Shown: positions 14,301 through 26,300 of the stretch, piece by piece | Layout of the letters: each line of letters begins with the position of its first letter | Position numbering within the stretch: the stretch's first letter is position 1 | Source of the DNA: Panorpa germanica | Taxonomy: Eukaryota > Arthropoda > Insecta > Mecoptera > Panorpidae | DNA length: 64,000 bases | Direction of reading: 5' to 3' | NCBI GenBank assembly: GCA_963678705.1 | Contig: OY783212.1 | Location: 15,624,001 to 15,688,000 of the forward strand | The notes under the pieces: model-generated | What the model saw: the letters and a program-made list of their open reading frames with translations, nothing else | Databases searched by the model: none | Told to the model about the DNA's origin: nothing | Program-made: the position numbers and the translations under genes

Positions 14301-17300
14301 TTCTCCTCAGTTTTTACAATGATAGCTTGATTCGAATGAAATACGTATGGGTATATCGCATAATGTACGGCGGTGATCAGATTTCCGTAACGTGTAACTG
14401 CACACTAACGACAGACGATCACCATTTTCTATAAATATATAAACTTTGTTTTAGATTGGAGGATATAATGAAAGTTAAAGTACAGTCCCCTCAGTACACA
14501 ACCCCCTTTGGCCCTGTAATCGACGGACAAGTCATTCCTAACGATCCTGACATCATTATGCGACTCTACAATGAGCAATTCAGCCATTATGATTTACTAT
14601 ATGGAGTCACAGAGTATGAAAGTTATCATCTTCTAAGAGGAGTGGATCTCCAACATGGGATGCTAGAGAAGGAGAAGAACTCTCTTCTACGGTTTTATTT
14701 AACGTCCAGGTTTGAATACCGTCCTGACACTGCATTAGAATCGACGATCAGGCAGTACGTCGAATATTTTGTTTTGTGTTTTTTTTTTGTTTGCGCATGT
14801 TTCATTAGACCTGTACATATTACGGATTTGAAATGATAATTTATAATCTCTTGTGTTTTTAGTTGTTTAGTTTAGCTGTTAGTAGTAAATGATGTATCAC
14901 ACACATACTCGTATGCAAAGAGATGACAAACTGTCTGATGTGACATCACGCGCAGATTTCGTGATAGCCAACTTTATCATTTTTACAGTTAATTTAAGAC
15001 ATTTAACGTTAAACAATAAATTTGGAGTGTGATATTTCTAAGAAAGCGAGCTAATAACAGTGTATCATACCTTCCCATATATATTAATACCATTTGAATG
15101 TCGGTTAACAAAATATTTAATATACCAAATATACTTCATACCAAACCATAACCATATGTCATCGCAGTATAATTCAATGATTTATTTCAGGTATTCGAAT
15201 CAGTACTACAGCTCTACAGATTTCTCTGCAGACAATCACCGCGACTTCATTTTGGATGTTTTGAGCGATGCCCGAGTAACAGCGCCAGTTGTCCAAACCG
15301 GGAACTACCATTCACATGTTAATCCTAAATCGTACTTCTATGTATTCGCGCACAACAGCCTGGAATCTGAATATGTAAACGTGAGCATTTTGACTTCATA
15401 CTCATACATATTAACATCTTATAGCTATCAATCGCGCTGTGTGGTGCGAAGGGGGAGGGGGTGACGTGGAGGAGAGTTTTGTGGCACATTGAAGTCCTGT
15501 ACTATAAACGAAACATGTTCAATGGAAAATTCCATTATTGTTCTACAAATACACCATGTACGTACACGTACATCCGGATTAGAACTTTTCTCCATTCATT
15601 TTTAAAATATAATCAAAATGGAACATTAATTGATTATTTATTTAAATTTTTCATCAATTCATGAACACTGAAAGCTTAATATTTTTTTTAATGAAAAAAA
15701 AAAAAAACTTTTTGCAGTTTAATTTTTCTTCGGTAAGGTAATTAATTTCTAAATTAATTAAAAAACATACAAAAATGAATTGTAATTTTACAGGGCATTT
15801 ATAGTCGTATAATATTTTAAAATAGTATATTAATGTGTGAAAACAATTCTTATAAATGCACTGGATATAGGATGTAGATTGATTTGCACATAGCAATGAA
15901 TAAATATAAGTACTCATATTTGCAAATATAGTTAAATAATGTTTTATAAAAACGAAGTTTAATAAATAATTAATAATGCACAGCTAACTTGTTAAAGAAT
16001 GAATGTTTTTAGAATAGATTCTAAAATACTATGCCAATATTATTATAAGACAATATTTAACAATGATGATTAGAAAAGAGACAAACGATAGAGATTGGAG
16101 TTTCAGATTATCCCAGATATTGTTTTTTTACTTTCTTAAAATATAACGACTCAATAAAAAATAACTAGACATTTAAGATCCTGATTACTTTGAAAGAAAT
16201 TAAGACATGGTTCACAACCTTTTTGCATTTCTTTAAAACCAAAGGGCATTCTTAAGCACTACTGCCCACGACAGTTTGCTGCAACTACAAATGAACCAAA
16301 CGTATTCCGCATTTCAGTTCTGTCCACGTAACGTCATACAAGCTGCATGCAAGCTGCAAATAGGGTCCTTTCTCTAAAGTTTAGCATTGAGAAAGCACGT
16401 TTTTTTATTGGGAAAATATCAAGTGATGAAGAAGATGTGATTATAGCATACGCTTTTATAGAAGACGACGAATCAGATTTAGAATGTATTGGCTTCATCC
16501 ATACATCGAAAAGAACATTAACCGCAGATTTCTTATTGCTACAAAAGAGTTATCAGAGGTTGATTCTGTGTTTCAATCACTATACCGAATGACTATTCTT
16601 TAATAATATGAACAAAATTAACTGCCGAGCCCGTCATTTTTGAAAGAATATTACGTCTATGCGTCGTGCAATACGCTAGAGCTGTGACATGTTGCCGCCC
16701 AGGCTGCATGATGGTTGCTTGCCACTAAGTGCAAGCTTCAAGAAAGCGATAAATATGTGGATAGTAGGCCTAAGTCTCTAATATAAATTTAGAAATTTTC
16801 CAACAAAAACTAAGATAAAATATATGAATAAAAAAATAACATGTCTTTCCAGTGTATAAACATGTCCCTTCTACAAATGTAAAGCTGTTGCAAGGCCATA
16901 TTTTATTTTATATCTTCCGATATATTTTTCGCCCCTTTTCTAAACAAAAATCTCCGTTTATTGATTCAATATAGAAATACGCATGCCATTTATATAATTT
17001 AATGTGACAGGAGTTTTGAATATGTCACTTTGTGGAACGATATATCAGAGAAATGGGTCCGTTCTGTTGGATCCGTTGCGTCGATGTCGAAGTCGTTGTT
17101 TCTGTTTGTGTGTTTAGCGGTTTGTTAGACTTAGATGGGTATCTCTCTCGCGGTTCTCACTCTCCATGAAAGAGAAAAACAAAAGTAAAATGATAACACA
17201 GCGTTAAGCGGAACCACAAGACCACAAAAATGGGTGACAAAATTGAGAATAGTGAAAACAGAAAAAAAAGTTTAAAGAAAATGTGAAACTGAATGAAAAT

Positions 17301-20300
17301 AACATGAGATAAAAGTATATTAGAAAAGTTGTAACAGAAAATTTATGTATTTGAAAATACATGTAAATGTTTGGTTATGGGTAATATGTTAATCGTATGG
17401 AAAATTGTCAATAAAAATATTGAAATATTACCTAGGTCTCAAGGGGTAAACATCCTTCCCTCTGACTGCGAAATGTTAGGTGCATAACTTAAGGGAAAAC
17501 ATATGTTCAACTGCAGGAAATGTTTTACGAGGAATATGAAAGATGGGTTCATTGCTCAGATAGCAAAATAAGATATGAAAAGTGTACATGATAATCGAGT
17601 AGGGCAGGGATGGGCAACCAACAACAAAATTAAAAAAAAAAAAAATATGAGCCGCTTATAAGAAACGATTTTAATATAATCAATACACTACAACTTTAAA
17701 CGAATTTATAAATGCAAATAGTTATACTCTCTTGAATTATCAAACCAGTTGTGAACCCTAAAATCGACAGTTTTATTACCATTTCCGGTTAAAGTACATA
17801 TATCCTACTTCCGAGTGTGACATATTCGCTATTTCCGATTGTGTTTGATATATATCAGGGGTGGTCGGTAAGCTTCTGTGTCAGGCACAAAACACAATAC
17901 TGTCTGTAGTTACAAAATAAAATTCATTGACCAGAACCAGTTATTATTTGTTATGTTATTTGATAACGTTATGAAAAATTCTTAACATCTTCAATGAACG
18001 TTACCCAAATAACGTTTGTTAGCGTTGTTCATTGTAATTAATATTAGAAATCAAGGAAGAACTATGTTAAATGTACAACGAGGTACAAATATTAACCGCT
18101 TTACAAATAAACCTGCTGTAAAATTTATAACAGGTATAAACTGAGAATAAGCCTGTCCGGACAGACTTTATACCTCGTATAAATTTTATAACAGGTTTAT
18201 TTGTAAAGCGATAAGTGTTTAAGCCTTAAACACTCATCTTTAAAACTAACTTTAAACGGTCGAAGAGTTAAAGAAATATCTAGATTAATAATTGGCAGGA
18301 CCTGTTGCTGTTAACGTTATGTTAGCGTTAGAAAAAGTACGGTTAAGTTATTGAAAAAATATCATTTGAATCTTTATTTTCATGCTATCGGGTACCCTTA
18401 CGTTAGGATACGTTTTGAACAAGTAAACTTTGTATTTAGTGACTTATTTTTATTTCTAATAAGATATTTAACCTACACCTACTTATATTATTATTCAATC
18501 AATTTAAATAGATATTCTACAGCAGGGAAGTAGTGTTACATTGCTTGAATTTTCCCCGATCTGTTTCCATCGTTTTCATTGGCAGTGTACATTCCTTATC
18601 ATCACTAGTCATGTAGCCCTTATCAGGTATTATAGAAATGTTTGTATTTTCGCACACACAGGGATAGTTGCTTGCAATTGTCTCATTATCTGTAATAACG
18701 TTTCCATCCGCTCCCTTGCAACTTGGAAGACATACTGTGTGTTGCCCTTTGCTGGGGTTCAGCCGAAACACTGATATGGAACTTAACGCGCACATATTTT
18801 TTGTGACAGTTTTCTTTGAAAATAATTGATATGCTATGGCTAGATTCAATATGATTGATAAAGCAATAAGTGCTAAAATATTTTTATAAAAATTCATAAT
18901 TAAAGATTTGACATATATAGAATAACATAAACAAAAATTATCATTCTTATTCTCGTTCGATCGCAGTTGGCAGTATTTAATGAATATATTTTATACCTTG
19001 AATTTAAATAATTGATCTATAAATGATCATGATCGAGTTGAGGCTAAAATGTATCCAATTAATCACAGCTGCGTACAGAAATTTACAGTAAGAATCTCGG
19101 ATTATTTTATAGGATGTTTAAATTCTGTTCTGGGATGCTAACACTTATTTGTTTGGTTTTTAAAAATTATTATTATATTCTCTAACAACAAATATAAAAA
19201 TTTGATCAACAATTAGTTTTTCTTATTACACTGTTTTGTTACTAAAAATTATTATTAAGTATTTGAAGAAAGCAAGTAGAAACATATTTCTGTGGGTGTG
19301 CAGAGATTAAGAGCAGGATAAATGCCTTATTTTATTTTTAGATATTTTGAAACTTTACTAATCTAGTCGAAATTCGAATCCGATGTCGTTTAACATTACA
19401 TGCTACTATTTTACCAAAGTTAGACCACAATAAAAACATTTAACATTAAACGATGTCGGAAAAAAATTACAAAATAACAGTTTATGACAATAACAGTAGT
19501 TGCAAAATTTCACCTAATACTATTTCCATAATATACATATATGTAATTTTTATTTAGATAGAAAAGAGTGTGCATGGCCAGGAGCTACCCTATGTATTTG
19601 GAGCACCTTTAGATCTTCTTGATAGCCACTTTCCTACGGTGTACCATCAGAAGGAAGCGCTGTTCTCCGAAGCCGTTATGACATACTTCACCAACTTTGC
19701 TAATACTGGGTAAGTACATAGTTTAATAATATAAGTATAAGCTGTTTTAAGTAACATTGAAAGCAAAGTCCTAAACTACTTAAATCAAGTATTATCATTT
19801 TTTTATTCTAAAGAAAAAATCAGAGAAATAATTTAAACTGTTGTACACTTATATCTTGAGAACGGGTAGACCAATTTGGCTAATTTTTGTTTTAAATGTT
19901 CGTAATAGTGTGAAGAAGGTTTTTAGAGAAGGAAAAATTGAAACATTTGCCCGGTTACTATGTGCGCAAATGTTTAACAACTATTTGTGAATCAAGGTAA
20001 TAGTGAGGAAAAATAGATTCAGTTATTTTGAGTTGGAAAAGCTTATAATTTAGAAATTCGGACGGGATAACGTCTGTTGGCTCAGTTTAAAATCAACGTA
20101 TTTAACTCAGAAGGTCAGAAAAGACCCGACATAGTTATCCGTCGAAATCGTTACCGTGTGAATGCAGCCTTACTTTAAACATTTTTTTTCAAAAATCCAA
20201 AGCGTTTAATAAACAACAGTAATTTAATAGTGGAATTATTTTAACGATGACAAAACGAATTGTGTTGTTTAACACTAAGTAAACTCTGGACACTCACATT

Positions 20301-23300
20301 ACAAAGTGTGTCTCGGGGGAACACTGATAATTATGCCACACTATCATTTATAGATCATAACGATAAACCGAGTGGAGTATCCGGTACACAGCGCTCGCTA
20401 GAGTATTGATAACTGCTTTACAGTCCACACAAAACATGAGCTATTTTGTTTTCATATTTACGTTGTAATTATTTAAATGAAATATCCAAATAAATATGCA
20501 CATGCCAATTAATAAATCATCTAACAATAATAATACGAATGATATATGCATAATTTATTGGATCACGTGTTTATTTAGATATCTGCATAGCGGACAATCA
20601 TAAAGGGCGTTATTTAGGGACGGGTAATATATTTTAAATTAATTTTATGAAGTTATTAGAATAAATTTCATAGTATAACGTACAACTTCAACTTCACTTA
20701 ATGAATTGTGTCTCATAATATCATGTTGATAATAAAACAAAGTTTCTTATAGTTCCGTTGACAAGTCCAGCGACTCTGTACATATAAATATCCTTAAAAC
20801 TTTAATTGATTGACTGATAGAAGGAATATTACAACTAACCCGGAAATGTTGGGGCTATAATCAGGGTTCTCGAGTAATTAAATAAATAAAAACAAATATT
20901 ACAGCTTTTATGCTTAAAAACTTAAAGCTTCTAGAAAAACAATGATTTTTATTTAAGAATTCAATAACTTTTATTTAAGATTTACTTGATATAACATAAG
21001 TTATGTGTTACGTAAACATTGCTACATACTAGACAACTTTTTGTTACTTATTATTCGGCTTCTTGAATAATTAGTATATCTTTTTTGCTTTTAACCAAGT
21101 ATGGATAATAAAATCTGAATTTTAATTAAATATTACACGTAGGTTAGCGAAAAAATATTTTTCTGGATAGATCTGGTAGATTTGTGGATAAAATTTATGA
21201 CGCTACAGTGACCTCTCCCCATTCCATCCCTGTTAAATCCCGCAAAGCACAGTACCAACGGTGTACTTCTATGTCAACAGCCACTGATGACTAATTGACT
21301 TTTTTAGTTGTGCAGAAATAAAGCCCTCTTTTAATGAAATGTGAAACTAGATATTAAAAAGGAAACGTTTGATCTATATTACATGAATGTGTTAAACTGA
21401 GTTTCATCATGCGTGCTGAATGGGTGTACTGGAGGTGGAAGCATGGAACACAACACAAAAATATGTCATTGCATTCATTTGTTTATGTGGTACACGACAA
21501 ATGCCCAATTATTACTATATTAATGTTTGTCAGTTGTAGTATTCAAAATGAATAAGGGAATATGTTTGATGATTGTATGACATAACCGTGTACTGTAATC
21601 AAAGGGTGTTTTCAAAAATAATTTATTAGTGCTCAGTAGTCAACCAATGCTAATTCATTCACCATAAGAGGGCTCACTTAGAAATACAATATGCAAATAT
21701 CTATAAAAATAGACGCTGTTTGCTCTACTAAAACTAACAGAAAATCAAGATCAAAAATCAGTCTTTAAAATTATCAAAAGATCCTTCTTCGTATGTCACT
21801 TGAGTAAATTTAATAATATTTTTAGATTCATAATTAGATTTGAGAAACTGGAATTATGTGCTAAAAGTGTATTTATATATAAATAGAAACCTGCAAAAAT
21901 CTGTTTCAAACGACACAGTTGGGCGAGAGCAGTGATGCCTGACTCTGACTACTGTGTCCCTGGGTTCGATCCCCGGGCCAGAGATATATTTTCTGGGTTT
22001 GGTAAAATCAGGTTGTGTGCAACCTAGAAATGAAACTGAAAAAAATGATATTGAATATTGAGAAAAATTCGACAATGAAAATAGAAAAAGGAAGAAAGAA
22101 CAGCTTTAGAAGAGATTGGATGGAATTGGGAACATCATAGTTAAGACGATTCCTGTGTCACATCGAGATGCTGAAATAGAATAAGAATGAGGATGTTAAA
22201 CGCTGAATGAAGAGGTGATTGGAGAAGCACCGATGAAGGAATCTGAAATGGAATTATTAAAGAGAAGCTGATATATGGAAAAAAGAATTATTATATATTG
22301 TATAAGTTTTATGTGTTATAAGAAAATGTATGAAAATGTAATATTGATTTAAAAGTGCTAATAACTACTAATAGTTGATGCACTCAAAAAATAAATATTA
22401 AAAAAAAAAAAAAAAAAAAAATCTGTTTCTATTTTAGTCGCTCTGGATGGTGCATCTTTTTAATGTAACATGTACCAATACCAATAAGATGTGTAAAACA
22501 AAATTAAAACAAAACGTCTCGGTATAGAAAATAAGCTAGTTTGAGAGCTGTTGCGCTTTCAAACACGATATGTATCTTTGCAGGTAAATAGAGTAGATAT
22601 AAACAAATGCAAATGCCGCCAAGTTGGCTGCTATAGAGGGAACTCCAATCTTTGATATATTGCACTTATATTTAATAGAATGATATAAAAAGGGTAGAGA
22701 CAAAACCAGTGCTGGACGCAAATAAGTAACAACAAATTGAGATTAATTAAGGAAAATACAAATGGGAAACTTCTTATTAAAGCAATAGACAATTCGAATA
22801 AACCATCTTCAGACTAAGAACAGGATATACGAGATTGACGCATCAACATTTAATCAGTAAAACAACAGTTCCATAGTGCAGCAACTGTCAAACGCAAATA
22901 AGAGTCCATCATCTACTAGTAACCTTCCCACAATACCAAACGCAAAGAACAAAACACATCATCAGTGGTGAACTAAAGGACATACTTTCAAATAATACGG
23001 AAAAAATTCAAAAAGTGCTGGAATTCCTTAATGATATAAATATAATAAACCAAATTTAATTAAAATAAATTAACTTCGATGAATATGACCTTGTTGTTGG
23101 AATCGCCTCAAATTCTAAAATAAAAAACATACTTCCGGGTAACTGGTTCCATTGGAAATTAATGAATTAATTAAAGGTATAGAGTAAACCCCAATGGCTC
23201 TAAAACTAGTGTCCATTGCATTTATTCAGACTGCTAACCTCCTAAGCGCGTGTTTAAAAGTAGTTAATTATAAATTTATTTCGAATACAACCATAGTAAA

Positions 23301-26300
23301 TTATTTAAAATATATTTATGTAATTTATCATCAAAAAGTACGCATTAATTATGTCCACAGCTCTAAATCATATGCCAATTGACATAAATCATTGGACGAC
23401 ATTCAATAAACGTCGGTTTAAATTAATTTTTTCGTGTAATGGTGTTATGTAAATATGTACGAGTAGTTAGTCATTAGTAGCGCGAAAGCCACTAAATTAT
23501 ATTTCTAATATAGAGTAAAGTGCAAATAAATGTCGTTTGATAAATAAACTATGTTAGCGGGCAGCTTAGCGCAAATGAATATTAGCTGAAGGCTGGAAAT
23601 GTTGGAAATAAGTCTCATTCATATCTAGTTATTCAAAAAAGAACCACAACCCATATGTGAACAATGTAATAGGCCAGTAACAGTAAAGTATATTATTCTT
23701 CAATGCTCCAAGTACTCCCTACATCCAACTGTAATATGCATGAAGACTATAAGCATATATTTGAAAGCAGAGAAAGTCTAAAAGACCTTATATAAGTAAA
23801 TAAAAGTCAATATGTGTTTTCAGTTTTACTATTTTCCTAATAGTTTCTGTATAAATAAGTAAAACGGAAGTTTACGTATGTAAACTGTATACCTCAGGAA
23901 CTAAAGAAACAAATTTTTTTCTATTATTGTAACAAAATGTTTTTTAAACTCAATATTTAAATTTGTTCTTATCTTAACTAAACAAAGCAGATAGTAAAAA
24001 CAAATAGGCTTTTTTTTTAAAGATTAATTAACGTATTAAAATTCTTAGAATAACAATTAGCACTTTTTAATTAGCAAATCATGATTACTAGTCATGGAGC
24101 AGAGCAGTTCCCACATTTACAGCATTTTTATTACACCCGTTTTATACAATCTATCTGTAGTATACGAGTACAGCGGCTGTAATCGTTGAGTGCTCATAAA
24201 ACGTAAAACGTAAAATGTGAAACGGGATGGACAATAACTTTTCGCGAGAGTCAAAGCCCTAATTGCAAAACAGATTGTTGTCGACTTTTTTTTAGTTATT
24301 ACTGTTGTCTTAAAAAAGTCATCTTATTTTTTCAACTTTTTATTTAAAGAGTTTTTTTCAGGGGATTTTGTAAAAAGGTTTTTATGGGTATCAATGTTTT
24401 TTATGTATAAGAAAGTTTATTTATGCTAATTGGCATTTTTATCGCAGCCTATAAATATATATAAACCACTTGCATTGCATGACAATTTTCTATATCAGAA
24501 CGTACCTTGGACTTAAAACAACAAAACTTGCTAGCTTACTACAAGCTAATTCTATATATAATATAAATTCTATAAATAACTTTACAATGATGGTCTAAAC
24601 TTTGACTCAGTCCAAAGCACGGAGCTTACGTTCTGTGTTACATAGAATAAATTTCGAAAATTGAAGATTTTATTATATTAAAATCGAACACCTGTAATTT
24701 AAACGGTGAATCTAATTGAAAAAATAAAAAAAACAAGTATTAATTAACTGATATTTAATCAAGAACTTTTAAATGAAAATAGAATTTTGAAATGGTTTAC
24801 AAATTGAATATTTCTCCTTAAATCTTAAAAAATAAAATATGTCTATAGCTGTTATTCTATAAATTGTAATAATTATTTAAAACAAGATAGAAGTATGTAA
24901 GAGAGTAATTAAGAAGTTTAAAAGTCGCTTAAAATGAACTAATTATTACGACTTTGTTAAAGTGTCAAACTTTGTAGACAGTTCTTTGTAATTACTTATA
25001 CTTTTATTTCTGTCATAAAATTTATTCTGATTTAAACATAACGAACATTTCGTCAGCAATAAAAGCATTTCTTCTTCAAGTTGTAATACCAACGAAGTAC
25101 CAGCGAAGCCAACAAACCCAACAAACCCAGACCAACCTACTAGTAAAGTTAAGTAAAGGCTGTAATTTAAATTTTCTTGTTTTCTTGAATTGTTTATTAT
25201 TATGTCAAACATACCACCATAAGAACAATAAGACAATAATGTGGCTATAAACGGATCGTAACTTGAACGTATATACGCTGTTGTGAATATGCAGGGGCAA
25301 ACTCGGGTATATCAAAGTTGTCAAATTTTTTTTTTTATTATTCATCTAATGACCAACCAGCAATTTATCCATAACCAATACATATATACATAACATACGA
25401 TATTAAGTACGATTGGACAATGGACGATTGACATTTTCTTAATTTACACTATTTATATTTTTCCGTTTTGACTTCTGTTACAAATTGCATTGTAGTTCGA
25501 AGGGTTTCTTCCTCTTAAGTCTTCTTGTTAACGCTTGGTTGTCCAACAGTTGGAGTACCTCGATATTCGGTTGAGAGTATAGTCTCCCATGATGGTTAGA
25601 AGCATGTCTTTTTCTTTCTTCGGCGACTGTCTCTATTTGGAGATCTCGATGGAGGTCGCTATTTCGAAAAAGCAAGGAGAAACGTTTATTTTGTAAACAT
25701 TGTATAATTTCTAAGTTAGATTTCCTTGAGCATCTCCTTATTTGGGTATCATATACCCAAACTGGTGAGAAAATATCAATGAAAAAATAAATATACAGCT
25801 TCTACAATTAATTATACACCTCATAGAATGAAACCTAAATTATCACAGGAAGGTTTTATTTAACGCCGGTCTATTGTGAATACTGGTTTTACGAGGCTAG
25901 TTTGATAAGTCAGTGGTTCTTTGAATTTTCCGCGTAGCTCCAATGCACTGCTATCTATTAATAGAGTACTGTCAAATGTTAGTTTGTGTTTGAAAACCAT
26001 TGAAAGGAACTATCCGCGCGATGGATGCCGCGATTGCGATTGAGTGCGTAGTCACCATGGCAAAAATTCATAAATTCGGCTACGAAGTGCCCCTGTGAGT
26101 ATTTCCTGTTTCCAAACCTGAAGAAATAGCTGGGCGGTAAGAGATTTAAGTCTAACAAAGAGGTCATCATTGAAATAACTGAAACAAACGCCTATTTTGA
26201 GGGTTCCCAGTAAATATTTTGGTGAAGTCTCCCTTTTTAGACATTTCTATCACTATTTCACTTTAATTATAGTTCGCATCAACTTTATCTTCAATTGTAT

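Larger units (their letters stand above)
15381..19557 (+). other. Gene 1 intron, 4.2 kb, with nested features
   Basis: Flanked by GTGAGC and TATTTAG. It holds a frameshifted Harbinger-like transposase piece (16347-16620), a 114-bp fold-back repeat (18097-18210), and a minus-strand ORF for a cysteine-rich protein (18517-18897). Otherwise it is AT-rich sequence with nothing recognised. Confidence 0.85.

Noticed and set aside
15060..15190. Upstream extension of the 15191 exon (open frame from about 15060)
   Set aside because: It is separated by a clear TTATTTCAG acceptor and has no neuroligin similarity; it is intron.
21963..21973. tRNA gene suggested by GGTTCGATCCC
   Set aside because: No cloverleaf, anticodon arm or acceptor stem can be formed; the same block recurs in other copies with SINE body and poly-A, so it is a SINE head.
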